DNA of 64,000 bases from Algibacter mikhailovii (GCF_014651495.1 NZ_BMWZ01000010.1:1-64000), one strand, 5' to 3'. Shown: positions 54,558-63,892, counted from the stretch's first letter. Numbers and translations are program-made. Notes: generated by a model from the sequence alone, not told the origin.

Positions 54558-54561
54558 TACT

Positions 54562-55701
54562 ATGGCTACTGAAACCGATTCTATACCGAATAACGAAGAA
54601 CAAGCACAAGAAGATGCTTCCAATAAAAAAGAACAGAAGAGCCCAATTAAACTTATAACAAGAATTGTATTAATTGTTTCTTTATTATTTTTTGTTTGGT
54701 ATATTTTAGCTGAGAGACACACACCATATACAGATCAAGCAAGAATTAAAGGCTTAGTTACACCTGTAACATCACGAGTATCAGGTAATATTATTGACGT
54801 CCGTATTAAACTTCATACCAATGTAAAAGCCGGAGACACTTTATTTTTAATTGACCCATCCCCCTTTGAAATAGCTGTTTTAAAAGCTGAAGCTAATATA
54901 GATAATGCCGTACAATCTGTGGCTGCGAGTTCGTCTTCTGTAAAATCGGCAGCCGGAAAACTAGGAGTAGCCAAAGCCCAATTAGAACGTGCTCAAAGGA
55001 ATTGGAATCGTGTAGAAAAAGTGATGCGGGAAAATGCTGGGGCCTTATCTGAATCTGATAAAGACCAATCGGAAACCGCCTTATTGCAAGCCACTGAACA
55101 AGTAGCCTCTTCCCAAGCTAATTTGGATAGGGCAAAACAGTCATTAGGTGATTCTGGTCCAGATAACCCAAAAATAAGGACTGCCATACAAGAATTAGAA
55201 AAAGCACAATTGGATTTGGCCTTTACTGCAATTATTGCTCCCACAGATGGTGTCATTGAGAGTTTTGATATTGACTTGGGTTATTATGCCTCTGCTGGTC
55301 AGCCCTTAACCACTTTAATATCTAACTCTGATGTATGGATTCAAGCCGATATGAAAGAAAATAATCTATCACTTCTAAAAGTGGGAGACCCCGTAAAATA
55401 CACCTTTGATATTGCACCTGGTGTTATTTATGAAGGACATGTGAGAAGCCTAGGTTATGGTGTTAGTGCAGATCAGACAAATAAAGGCGGATTACCAACA
55501 ATCAATAGTAAAAACTCATGGTTAAGAGATCCACAGCGATTCCCGGTCATCATTAGTTTTGACAGCATTGCAACCCAAGAAGTCCCAATTAGACTGGGAG
55601 GTCAAGTGGATGTTGTAGCTTATACAGGAAACAGTTGGATATTGAATGCTATTGCATCATTCCGCATTAAATTTAATTCTTGGCTATCCTATGTTAGGTA
55701 A
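54562..55701 (+). CDS. HlyD-family membrane fusion (adaptor) protein
   Basis: A 379-residue adaptor of the EmrA/HlyD type. An N-terminal charged tail and single membrane helix (about 32-50) lead into a lipoyl-like region (ARIKGLVTPVTSRVSGNIIDVRIKLHTNVKAGDTLFLIDP). A coiled-coil hairpin follows (LGVAKAQLERAQRNWNRVEK, KDQSETALLQATEQVASSQANLDRAKQSL), then the second lipoyl half (IIAPTDGVIESFDIDLGYYASAGQPLTTLI). It bridges the inner-membrane component to the TolC-type channel. It overlaps the next gene by 11 bp. Confidence 0.93.
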   Translation: MATETDSIPNNEEQAQEDASNKKEQKSPIKLITRIVLIVSLLFFVWYILAERHTPYTDQARIKGLVTPVTSRVSGNIIDVRIKLHTNVKAGDTLFLIDPSPFEIAVLKAEANIDNAVQSVAASSSSVKSAAGKLGVAKAQLERAQRNWNRVEKVMRENAGALSESDKDQSETALLQATEQVASSQANLDRAKQSLGDSGPDNPKIRTAIQELEKAQLDLAFTAIIAPTDGVIESFDIDLGYYASAGQPLTTLISNSDVWIQADMKENNLSLLKVGDPVKYTFDIAPGVIYEGHVRSLGYGVSADQTNKGGLPTINSKNSWLRDPQRFPVIISFDSIATQEVPIRLGGQVDVVAYTGNSWILNAIASFRIKFNSWLSYVR

Positions 55702-56731
55702 ACCTTCTTACTTATTATTATCTAAGTATGACTGGGCGAATTCTAGACCTGTAATGCGCTATGTGCTTGGCATAACCTTTATCCTATTTGTCAGTTCAAT
55801 TCTTAACTATCCACTTTCTTATTTAACAACAGTCTTAGCCTTAGGTTATATTGCACCTGGGGCAAAACCCGTTACAGTAAAACAAGGCTTATCTTTTGTT
55901 CTAATCTTAATACTCATTAATCTTATCACCTACGTATTTAGTGCTTATTTTAAGGACTACCCATTGGTTTTTATGCCGTTGATAGCCTTAGGCATTTTAT
56001 GGTTGTATTACACTAACAAGTTTCCTGGAATGGTTAAATTATTCGCCCTTGTCAGTCTTTTAGTGATTCCTTTATTATCGCTAGAACCTCAAGGCGTTAG
56101 CGGGTTTGTAGCCGTCAATTTAATTATGAATGCCTTTATGGCCATATTACTTACCTCTTTAGTCTTTTGGGTATTCCCATGGTCTGAATCTGATGAAGTC
56201 TTTGTGAAATCAAAAAACAACACAGAATTAAGTGAAGCAAGTCGCTTTAATTATGCTAGAAATATTTTATTAATCCTTCTACCGGTTTTACTTTTATTCT
56301 TTATTTTAAAACTCTCGGGAGGCCTATTAATATTAATATTCATAGCCATACTATCCATGAATCCTGTTTTGGCTAATGCCAAAGTTGGTGCTGTACTTAT
56401 TGTGGCAAACCTATTAGGCGGTATTATGGCCATAGCAGCCTTTAAACTTTTAGTAATGGTACCTCTTTTAGTATTTATGTTATTACTTACTTTATTCGTG
56501 GGCTTTATTTTTGGCAATAAATTGTTTTCTAAAAGCAAGCTAGCGCCTATTTTTGGTACTGGATTTTCCACCTTTCTGCTCATCTTGGGTTCGGTTACAT
56601 CCTCTAACTCGGAAGCAGGATCAGAGGTTTGGACTAGAGTCCTTCAAATATCCGTAGCTGTATTGTATGTGGTAATCGCCTTTAGAATTTTAGACCATTT
56701 TAAAACAAATAGAAAATTGAAATTACAATGA
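55691..56731 (+). CDS. DUF2955 inner-membrane protein (efflux component)
   Basis: About 346 residues from ATG 55691, which overlaps the HlyD gene by 11 bp; an in-frame ATG at 55646 is less likely. It has about 10 membrane segments in two blocks separated by a hydrophilic stretch (ESDEVFVKSKNNTELSEASRFNY). The arrangement is that of the FUSC/DUF2955 group, found as the inner-membrane partner of HlyD adaptors in aromatic-acid-type efflux. It presumably supplies the substrate path; energy coupling is unknown. Confidence 0.8.
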   Translation: MLGKPSYLLLSKYDWANSRPVMRYVLGITFILFVSSILNYPLSYLTTVLALGYIAPGAKPVTVKQGLSFVLILILINLITYVFSAYFKDYPLVFMPLIALGILWLYYTNKFPGMVKLFALVSLLVIPLLSLEPQGVSGFVAVNLIMNAFMAILLTSLVFWVFPWSESDEVFVKSKNNTELSEASRFNYARNILLILLPVLLLFFILKLSGGLLILIFIAILSMNPVLANAKVGAVLIVANLLGGIMAIAAFKLLVMVPLLVFMLLLTLFVGFIFGNKLFSKSKLAPIFGTGFSTFLLILGSVTSSNSEAGSEVWTRVLQISVAVLYVVIAFRILDHFKTNRKLKLQ

Positions 56732-58101
56732 GACGAAATAAGCTTTATAATTTTGCCCTTATTATGGTTTCAATTTTGTTTGTTACTTCATGCAAAGTAG
56801 GTGAAGACTATGTTAGAGAAGAACAAAATCTGCCTTCAAGTTTTAGACAAGATACTTCTATAGACATGTCTATTGCAAATATACCCTGGTGGGAATTATT
56901 TAAAGATCCCGTTTTAGTAGAATTGGTTAATACCGCTTTAATCAATAATAAAAGTATTAATAGCGCATTGGCAAGGTTGAAGGAATCCTATTTATTTTAC
57001 GAGATAGCAAGTGCAGACCTATACCCTAGTGTCAATTATGGTGTTGGGGCCACAACGAGTACAAATTCTAACACATCAGATTTTTCTAATTCCATTGGTG
57101 CTGGCGTTACCGCCTCTTATACGGTTGACCTTTGGCATAGAATTAGAAGTCTCAATGATGCCGCATTACAAGAGTTTTTAGCTACCGAAGAAGGTAACAG
57201 GGCACTAACAATAAATATAATCACCTCAATGGCCGTAGCCTATATATCACTCCGTGATTTGGACAATAGGTTACTTATTTCGGAAAAAACAGCAAAGAAT
57301 TTCGCAGAGAACCTAGACGTCATGCAAGCCCGATATGATGGAGGCTTTGTAAATGAAGTTGATTTAACACAGTCGAAAATTCAATTAATCGAGGCCGAAG
57401 CAACCATTGCTACTTTGAATAGATCTAGAATTCAATTAGAAAATAGCATAAGTGTACTTTTGGGAACTACACCGAAACAAATACCAAGAGGTCTACCGTT
57501 ACATGAACAAATATATTTACCCGAAGTTCCTGCAGGAATTCCATCAGAATTGATAAATAGAAGGCCTGACATTTTGCAAGCTGAACGTCAATTACAAGCG
57601 CAAACCATCAGGATAGGCATTGCTGAAGCACTAAAATACCCTTCGTTAACCATTAGCTTAAATATGGGAAGTCAATTATTGAATCCAACATCTATTTTCG
57701 GAGAATTAGGAGCGCAATTATTAGGACCTATTTTTAACGGAGGCCGAATAAAAAAAGGGGTTGAAATAGAAAAAGTAAGAACGGAACAATTATTATATAA
57801 TTATCAATTAACGTATCTTACAGCATTAAAAGAAGTTGAAGATGCCCTCATTGCCCAAAATACGTATAATAAAGAATATATTTTACGGAAAGAGCAAATG
57901 GAATTGGCAACAAAGGCAGCTCAATTATCTTGGGTGAGGTATGACGGTGGTTTAACGAGTTATTTAGAAGTGTTAACCTTACAAGAGTCTCAATTTAATT
58001 CTGAACTCAGAGCGTCTTCCTCCCTAAAACAAGAAATATTATCAATTATAGAATTATATCAAGCGCTTGGCGGTGGTTGGTCAATTAATAACCCTAACTA
58101 A
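56728..58101 (+). CDS. TolC/NodT-type outer-membrane efflux lipoprotein
   Basis: A 457-residue protein with lipobox LFVTSC (Cys about 22). Two OEP repeats are visible: WWELFKDPVLVELVNTALINNKSINSALARLKESYL in the first and RQLQAQTIRIGIAEALKYPSLTISLN in the second. Alpha-hairpin heptads (NLDVMQARYDGGFVNEVDLTQSKIQL) and the C-terminal WVRYDGGLTSYLEVLTLQESQFNSEL are typical. It forms the outer-membrane channel of this tripartite pump. Its ATG overlaps the previous gene (ATGA). Confidence 0.92.
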   Translation: MRRNKLYNFALIMVSILFVTSCKVGEDYVREEQNLPSSFRQDTSIDMSIANIPWWELFKDPVLVELVNTALINNKSINSALARLKESYLFYEIASADLYPSVNYGVGATTSTNSNTSDFSNSIGAGVTASYTVDLWHRIRSLNDAALQEFLATEEGNRALTINIITSMAVAYISLRDLDNRLLISEKTAKNFAENLDVMQARYDGGFVNEVDLTQSKIQLIEAEATIATLNRSRIQLENSISVLLGTTPKQIPRGLPLHEQIYLPEVPAGIPSELINRRPDILQAERQLQAQTIRIGIAEALKYPSLTISLNMGSQLLNPTSIFGELGAQLLGPIFNGGRIKKGVEIEKVRTEQLLYNYQLTYLTALKEVEDALIAQNTYNKEYILRKEQMELATKAAQLSWVRYDGGLTSYLEVLTLQESQFNSELRASSSLKQEILSIIELYQALGGGWSINNPN

Positions 58102-58111
58102 TCAAAAACAA

Positions 58112-59170
58112 ATGAAACCATTAAAATCTAATCCCGAGATTGATACTTTTATCAAAATCATTGTTCTTTCTATTTTAATCATCTGGAGTTTTTACATCGT
58201 AGAACCCTTTGTACTGTTATTAATGTGGTCTGTTATAGTTGCAGTAGCATTAAACCCACTTTATATCAAAGTAACTATGTTATTAAAAGGCAAAAAAAAG
58301 GGGCTTTTAGGTTCTTTGTTTATTGTTTTATTAGTTGGCCTAATTTTAATACCAACCATAAGTATTACCGAATCGATTGTTGAATCTTCAACCATGTTAT
58401 ATCAAAACTTTGATAATGGTACCCTTAAAATACCGCCACCAAATGCATCAGTAAATGACTGGCCGTTAATAGGTAAAAAAATATATGGTCTATGGAGTAA
58501 TGCTTCTAGAGACATAGAAAGTTTTATCATGAATCATCCCGATGAAATAAAAAGCTCATTAGGCTGGTTCTTTGATTCTGTTAAGGGCTTAGTAGGTGTT
58601 ATATTACTTTCTATTGTTGCTTTAATAGTCGCAGGTGTATTTATGGCATCTGCTGATGATGGCTATAAAACAGGAGTAAAATTCATGAATAAATTAAAAG
58701 AAGGTCAAGGTGAAGGTTTAATGAACATGTGTATTAGTACGATTCGTAGTGTTGTAAAAGGCATATTATTAGTTGCTGTGATTCAAGGGATATTAGCATT
58801 TGCCGGCTTTTCAATGATTGGACTTGATGCCACTGCTGGCCTATTATCTATTGTCGTTATTTTCGCAGCTATTATTCAAGTACCAGTACTTTTGGTTGTT
58901 TTGCCAGCAATTATTTATGTATTCTCATTTGCTGAAACAACACCTGCAGTTATTTTTGCAATCTACATGGTTGTTGTGTCATTGCTAGACAATGTGTTAA
59001 AACCCATGTTATTAGCAAAAGGACTACAAACACCAATGATTTTGATACTTATTGGCGCTATAGGTGGCATGATTTTTCAAGGTATTCTAGGATTATTTAT
59101 TGGTCCAGTGGTTTTAGCAATCGTGCATAATCTTTATTCAAACTGGGTGAATAACACAGAAATCACCTAA
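58112..59170 (+). CDS. AI-2E family transporter
   Basis: About 352 residues from the ATG at 58112, 10 bp past the TolC-type gene; the open frame back to 58067 overlaps that gene and is not used. It has about eight membrane segments. The family signature is at the C-terminus: DNVLKPMLLAKGLQTPMILILIGAIGG, then GLFIGPVVLAI. The family includes TqsA/YdgG-type autoinducer exporters and sodium/proton antiporters. It is the last gene of the operon; a hairpin follows at 59201-59226. Confidence 0.9.
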   Translation: MKPLKSNPEIDTFIKIIVLSILIIWSFYIVEPFVLLLMWSVIVAVALNPLYIKVTMLLKGKKKGLLGSLFIVLLVGLILIPTISITESIVESSTMLYQNFDNGTLKIPPPNASVNDWPLIGKKIYGLWSNASRDIESFIMNHPDEIKSSLGWFFDSVKGLVGVILLSIVALIVAGVFMASADDGYKTGVKFMNKLKEGQGEGLMNMCISTIRSVVKGILLVAVIQGILAFAGFSMIGLDATAGLLSIVVIFAAIIQVPVLLVVLPAIIYVFSFAETTPAVIFAIYMVVVSLLDNVLKPMLLAKGLQTPMILILIGAIGGMIFQGILGLFIGPVVLAIVHNLYSNWVNNTEIT

Positions 59171-59200
59171 AGGGTGGCCTCAAGTTTTCAGATAAGCGAG

Positions 59201-59226
59201 CAACCTAGTATTCACATATTAGGTTG
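59201..59226. terminator. hairpin between converging genes
   Basis: CAACCTAGTAT (59201-59211) pairs with ATATTAGGTTG (59216-59226), with one G-T pair, around loop TCAC. The T-tract is poor. Confidence 0.45.
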
Positions 59227-59260
59227 TTATCAAATAATTATGCCCGAAGGGTGAGTTCTC

Positions 59261-61141
59261 TTAGATTGCCCGTGTTATAGGTTTTTTTTCTAAAAATTGT
59301 TTAATTAAATTTTTAGGATGACGCGTTGTGGCAACAGGAAAATCAAACCAATCTTGTAATTCCTTTTCAAATCCAACCTGATTCAAGTAACTCGCTAAGG
59401 CTAAATTTAACCCTTTAGTAAATTTGGTATGATCTGCCCCGTTTGGATCTTCATGATATAAGTCATTATGGGCAAACCCTTGAAAAACGGGTCCCGTTAT
59501 TTTTATACCAAAAGCTTGAGGGTTCTTACCTATAGGACTATGAATTGTTGTTGTAAACTGGTGCCAAAACGCAGACTGTATACAATTCTTTTCAAACAAT
59601 TGTCTGACGACCTCAAGAGAATCAATGGTTTCTTGTTCTGTTTGGGTTGGAAACCCGTACATAAGATACGCATGAACCAATATATTTTGTTCTGAAAAAT
59701 TATGAGTTACTCTAGTGACTTGCGCTATATCGACGCCTTTTTTCATTTTATCCAATAATCTATCTGATGCTACTTCTAGTCCTCCAGTAACTGCTATGCA
59801 GCCTGACCTTGCCATTAACTCGCAAAGTTCTTTATCGAATGTTTTTTCAAATCTTATATTAGTCCACCAAGTAATTTTAAGTTTCTTTTCTATTAATTTT
59901 ATTGCTAAAGCCTTTAACATTTTTGGCGGTGCAGCCTCATCTACAAAATGAAAACCTGTGATACCAGTATCATTAATTATTTTTTCAATTTTGCCTATCA
60001 AATCATCTGCCGTTGTATTTTGATAATTTCCAATATAATCTAAACTAACATCACAAAACGAACATTGCTTCCAATAGCATCCGTGAGATACTGTCAATTT
60101 ATTCCACCTGTAATCTGTCCACATACGGTGCATTGGGTTGACGATATCCAAAAAGGACAAATATTTTTCAAAAGGTAGCCCTGAATAATTTGGCGCGGGT
60201 AAGTTCTTATGATGAAAAATAGTATTTGGCTTCTTGTCTTTGTAGACTACCCGCCCTTTTTCAAGCACAAAAGTTCTTTCTAACTCATCTATTTGCACCA
60301 AACCTTCCAGATACTTGACGATCTTAAGTAAGGGTCCCTCACCATCATCTAAAGAAATAAAATCAATATAATCAAAAACCCTTGGATCCTCAATGGCGCG
60401 TAACTCGGTATTACAATATCCACCACCAATAGCAATTTTAACTTTTGGAAAAAATTGTTTTATAAATTGGGCGCAACGTAATGCTGAGAAAAGATTCCCT
60501 GGAAATGGGATAGTAAAACACACTAGATTAGGTTTTATATGTTCCAGTTTATCTTCTAAAATAGTCAACATACAATCCTCTATTATTGTTGGTTGATAAT
60601 TCAAGAATTCGGCTATCTCATTAAAACTAGAGGCTGATGTGGCAATCTGTTCGGCATATTTAGTAAATGAAAAAAAATCATCCACATTGGCACGAATAAA
60701 ATCTCCTATTTCTTCGACAAACAATGTAGCATAATGCTTGGCTTTATCAATCACACCAATGTCACCAACTTCCCATCTTATTGCTGCATTTACGCTTAAC
60801 AATCGGTGACCAAGTGGTAAAAAGTCCTTACCCAATATTTTCTTTGCAGTGTCAATATCTTGCTTCTGAAGGAATGCTATAACCGCATCAACCCTTGCAA
60901 TGTATAGGGCTTTCATTTCCTGTATTAATGGGAAATGATTATTCCCCATTTCCTCAGCTTCTTGAAAGATTTCCTGCAAAAAATCGCCTGTAAATATTGA
61001 TGTAAATAGCTCAATACTTAAATCAACATGCGATACCAAGACCTCTTTTTCTTCTAAAAACCCTTTAATATAAGCGGTCGCCGGATAGGCCGTATTTAAC
61101 TGTGTAAAGGGTGGCGTAATGAGAAGTACTTTAGCTTGCAT
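59261..61141 (-). CDS. B12-binding-domain radical SAM protein
   Basis: About 626 residues from ATG 61141 (a longer frame begins at 61171 but starts upstream of the promoter element). The N-terminal half is a cobalamin-binding-like domain (LITPPFTQLNTAYPATAYIKGFL, then VCFTIPFPGNLFSALRCAQFIKQFFPKVKIAIGGGYCN). The radical SAM domain contains CYWKQCSFC (355-363 from this start), a CX4CX2C cluster motif, then HFVDEAAPP and HAYLMYGFPTQTEQETIDSLEVVRQLF. Such enzymes methylate or rearrange unactivated carbons. No substrate is deducible. Confidence 0.85.
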   Translation of the reverse strand: MQAKVLLITPPFTQLNTAYPATAYIKGFLEEKEVLVSHVDLSIELFTSIFTGDFLQEIFQEAEEMGNNHFPLIQEMKALYIARVDAVIAFLQKQDIDTAKKILGKDFLPLGHRLLSVNAAIRWEVGDIGVIDKAKHYATLFVEEIGDFIRANVDDFFSFTKYAEQIATSASSFNEIAEFLNYQPTIIEDCMLTILEDKLEHIKPNLVCFTIPFPGNLFSALRCAQFIKQFFPKVKIAIGGGYCNTELRAIEDPRVFDYIDFISLDDGEGPLLKIVKYLEGLVQIDELERTFVLEKGRVVYKDKKPNTIFHHKNLPAPNYSGLPFEKYLSFLDIVNPMHRMWTDYRWNKLTVSHGCYWKQCSFCDVSLDYIGNYQNTTADDLIGKIEKIINDTGITGFHFVDEAAPPKMLKALAIKLIEKKLKITWWTNIRFEKTFDKELCELMARSGCIAVTGGLEVASDRLLDKMKKGVDIAQVTRVTHNFSEQNILVHAYLMYGFPTQTEQETIDSLEVVRQLFEKNCIQSAFWHQFTTTIHSPIGKNPQAFGIKITGPVFQGFAHNDLYHEDPNGADHTKFTKGLNLALASYLNQVGFEKELQDWFDFPVATTRHPKNLIKQFLEKKPITRAI

Positions 61142-61145
61142 GAGA

Positions 61146-61153
61146 CAAAGATA
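61146..61153 (-). promoter_or_regulatory. -7 promoter element abutting the radical SAM start codon
   Basis: TATCTTTG on the - strand (61153 to 61146) fits TAnnTTTG and lies 4 bp before the ATG at 61141, so the message is probably leaderless and the longer start (61171) is excluded. Confidence 0.45.
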
Positions 61154-61296
61154 AAGTTCTTTATTATGCAATAGTTCTAAACCTTACTTTTTTCAAAATC
61201 CTCAAAACCATTTATCCCAGATGCGCACCATAGGACAATGTAGCTTAATCCTGAGATGAACTATAATAACAGAAAAACTGGGTATACAAATAAGTG

Positions 61297-62592
61297 CTAA
61301 TTTTCTGTATAAGCAGCGGTAGATTTTTCAATACGCTCCTTCTGTTTGTTACTCAAACTACGTTTAAAATAATCTTCAGGGGTGTAGTTCACCCGAGGTT
61401 CTTTCATCTCAGGATCGTGTAAATCTAAACTTAAATCACAATCAAATCTGGTAAGTTTAGAATGAAATTTTCCTTTACCGCCCAAAGCTATGAAATGTGC
61501 CATTCCCCATGTAATACCTCTACCATCTTTGGTGTCATCAAACGCATCAGGAACAAATGGCGCAGCAGCATAAGGCATCATTTCTGTTATCGAGGCAATT
61601 TCAAAATTGACACCATCTTGGGCAAACTGCACCGTATTATGTTCATTGCCATCCTTATACACTAGAGCTGCGATACCATCTTTAAATGGAAAAAGCGATG
61701 TTTCGTGCCCAGATGAAATTACTGGGTTTAAAGGGTGCTTGGTAAATGGACCTAAGGGATTATCGGCTGTTGCCAGACCTTGCATTCTAATCCAATCCCC
61801 TTTTTCTCCAAAATCCGACTTGTAATACAGATAAATTTTCCCATTATGTACTAAAGGGTAAGGATCGTGAATAGAATATTGATCCCATGCACCTTCTCCG
61901 CCATTTGGTATTACAATTTGATTATATGGTGTCCAAGGCCCGTCTGGAGAGTCTGCATAAGAAACCGCCACAGGACAATCATCACCACGTTTTCCACTAG
62001 CCTCCATAAAGCCTTGGTAATACAGATAGTATTTACCCTTCCACTTTAAAATATCGGCCGTAGTTACAGCCCGCCAGCCCACTACTGGTTTCTCTGGCCG
62101 CTTAATAGCCACCCCTTGTTCTTCCCAATTAAAACCGTCAGTACTCGTGGCATACCAGATTTCACCCAAATCCCAATCGGCAGAAGGAATTACATCACTT
62201 GATTTTTCAGCCCCCTGAGGCGGTAATGGTGTATTTCTATAGGTGTACCACACATAATACTTACCATTATAAAAAATAACTTTTGAAGGGTCTCGTCTGG
62301 AGATTGTTCCATCATGGTTATTATAATCAAAACCTTTAATATCAGTGTATTTAAATTGTGAAAACAGTTCATTATTTTGAGGCTTAGTTGCCGGGTAGTT
62401 ATCGTACAAACGCTCCAAAGCCCTACTAAGCTTAAACTCCGGTTTCACCTCTGGTAAGGTTTGCGGAAATATACCATACTTCAATTCTTCTGTTTCATCC
62501 AATTCCGACGAATCAGATAGATTTTGATTGCACGAAAACAATAAACTTAAAACTCCAATATATATAAGTGCTTTGTTCATTTTAAAAAACAT
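61297..62592 (-). CDS. GH117 family alpha-1,3-(3,6-anhydro)-L-galactosidase-like lipoprotein
   Basis: A 431-residue five-bladed propeller hydrolase. Lipobox LFSC puts the acylated Cys at 21; an internal ATG at 62580 is an alternative start. GH117 blocks are all present: SRRDPSKVIFYNGKYYVWYT (99-118; base-type Asp101), IPSADWDLGEIWYATSTDG, CPVAVSYADSPDGPWT, IHDPYPLVHNGKIYLYY (Asp243) and SGHETSLFPFKDG (His296, Glu297). Characterised members of this family release 3,6-anhydro-L-galactose from agar oligosaccharides. The gene lies 120 bp downstream of a LacI regulator on the same strand. Confidence 0.93.
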   Translation of the reverse strand: MFFKMNKALIYIGVLSLLFSCNQNLSDSSELDETEELKYGIFPQTLPEVKPEFKLSRALERLYDNYPATKPQNNELFSQFKYTDIKGFDYNNHDGTISRRDPSKVIFYNGKYYVWYTYRNTPLPPQGAEKSSDVIPSADWDLGEIWYATSTDGFNWEEQGVAIKRPEKPVVGWRAVTTADILKWKGKYYLYYQGFMEASGKRGDDCPVAVSYADSPDGPWTPYNQIVIPNGGEGAWDQYSIHDPYPLVHNGKIYLYYKSDFGEKGDWIRMQGLATADNPLGPFTKHPLNPVISSGHETSLFPFKDGIAALVYKDGNEHNTVQFAQDGVNFEIASITEMMPYAAAPFVPDAFDDTKDGRGITWGMAHFIALGGKGKFHSKLTRFDCDLSLDLHDPEMKEPRVNYTPEDYFKRSLSNKQKERIEKSTAAYTEN

Positions 62593-62712
62593 TTTATTTT
62601 ATTAAACATCTCCATATTAATTAATGTGTTTTTTTAGTATTGTAAAGAATACCTGTCGATTTTTAATTTCCCGTGTAAATTATTCCTCTTAACTAGGAAA
62701 GTTCATTTAAAT

Positions 62713-63741
62713 TCACTTGGTTTTTAAAGATGAGTTTCTAATAATGAGTTCAGAATCAATCATCGTTTTATTCAATTTAGGATCCCATTTAGAATCGTCT
62801 ACACGTTTTAAAAAGGTTTCTGCCGCCAGAGTTCCAATTAACTCACTGCGCTGATTTATTGTTGAAATAGACGGTTTCACCAACGATGTAAACGTTTCAT
62901 TACTAAATCCAACCAAAGCCATATCTTCTGGTACTTGCACACCCTGCTCCTCTAAAACCTGTAAAGCACCTAAGGCAGCAAAATCGCCCGCAGCATAGAC
63001 AGCATCCGGTGGGTCTGGGAGTTCCAATAGCTGGCTCATAATTCTTCTACCATCTTCAATTAAAAGAGAGCTTTCCGAAATTAAGGTTTCATCTATAGGG
63101 AGTTCATATTTTTTTAATGCATCCTTAAACCCTTTTACACGCTTTTTATAAATACGTGTATGCTTATAACCGCCTATATGAGCAATGCGCCTACAGTTTT
63201 GTTGTTTAAGATGTTCCACCACTAAAAAACTACTCTTATAATCATCAATTCCTACATAATCAACATCCAATTCATCTTCCCATCTATCAAACATGATTAG
63301 CGGTACGCCTTTAGATTTAATTTTTTCATAATGCTCTAATGATGTTGTCTCATTAGCCATTGAAGCAATGATGCCGTCCACCTGAATTAATAGTAAAGAC
63401 TCAATGTTTTTACATTCTCGCTCAAACGATTCATTGGATTGGGCAATAATAACATTATATCCTTCTTTACTTAGGCGCTCCACAATTTTTTCAACTGCTA
63501 ATGAAAAGAAATTACTATTTGTACGTGGAATCATAACACCTACCAAGTTACTCTTTCCTTTTCGCAAGGCACTAGCAAGGTTATTAGGCTGATAATTTAA
63601 TTTCTTGGCCACTTCCTTAACTGCGATCTTAGTTTGCTTACTAATTCTAGGATGGTCATTTAAGGCTTTTGACACAGCCGAAGGTGTTATACCTAATGCT
63701 TCAGCAATATCTTTTATTGTTATTTTTTTTTTATTTCTCAA
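62713..63741 (-). CDS. LacI-family transcriptional regulator
   Basis: From TTG 63741 the protein (342 residues) begins MRNKKKITIKDIAEALGITPSAVSKALNDH, the LacI-type helix-turn-helix and hinge (KLNYQPNNLASALRKGKS). The periplasmic-binding-like effector domain follows: VGVMIPRTNSNFFS, VPLIMFDRWEDELDVDYVGIDD, DAVYAAGDFAALGALQVLEEQGVQVP and SISTINQRSELIG. The open frame extends to 63828 but crosses the promoter, so TTG is preferred. Operators at 63754-63775 and 63860-63875 mark autoregulation and control of the divergent gene. Effector unknown; a red-algal sugar is likely from the GH117 neighbour. Confidence 0.9.
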   Translation of the reverse strand: MRNKKKITIKDIAEALGITPSAVSKALNDHPRISKQTKIAVKEVAKKLNYQPNNLASALRKGKSNLVGVMIPRTNSNFFSLAVEKIVERLSKEGYNVIIAQSNESFERECKNIESLLLIQVDGIIASMANETTSLEHYEKIKSKGVPLIMFDRWEDELDVDYVGIDDYKSSFLVVEHLKQQNCRRIAHIGGYKHTRIYKKRVKGFKDALKKYELPIDETLISESSLLIEDGRRIMSQLLELPDPPDAVYAAGDFAALGALQVLEEQGVQVPEDMALVGFSNETFTSLVKPSISTINQRSELIGTLAAETFLKRVDDSKWDPKLNKTMIDSELIIRNSSLKTK

Positions 63742-63753
63742 AAAAGTTATAAG

Positions 63754-63775
63754 TTTGTTCAATCGATTGAACAAA
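63754..63775. promoter_or_regulatory. LacI-type operator 1 (perfect palindrome)
   Basis: A perfect 22-bp palindrome with the core GTTCAATCGATTGAAC at 63757-63772. It overlaps the -7 element of the LacI promoter, so binding would block it. Confidence 0.85.
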
Positions 63776-63802
63776 TATAATCTATTATTTAATTTGAGCA
63801 AA
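63772..63802 (-). promoter_or_regulatory. consensus promoter of the LacI gene
   Basis: TTTG (63802 to 63799), exactly 19 bp, then TATATTTG (63779 to 63772): a full match to the Bacteroidetes promoter. It fixes the LacI start downstream, at TTG 63741. Four bases of operator 1 overlap the -7 element. Confidence 0.75.
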
Positions 63803-63859
63803 TATTTAGTTCGATCCTTGACAAGCAAAACGAGAATTTTGCTTTTTTTAGAAACAATA

Positions 63860-63875
63860 GTTCAATCGATTGAAC
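63860..63875. promoter_or_regulatory. LacI-type operator 2
   Basis: The same 16-bp palindrome GTTCAATCGATTGAAC at 63860-63875, just upstream of the divergent dehydrogenase ATG and 103 bp centre-to-centre from operator 1. Confidence 0.85.
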
Positions 63876-63892
63876 AGATTAAAAAATAATAC

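Noticed and set aside
61171-61171. Longer start for the radical SAM gene (ATG on the - strand at 61171)
   Set aside because: A -7 promoter element (61153-61146) lies downstream of it, and the extra residues MHNKELYLCL have no counterpart in the fold.
63828-63828. Longer start for the LacI regulator at 63828
   Set aside because: The TTTG-N19-TATATTTG promoter and the operator lie within the extra coding length, so the message begins after it.
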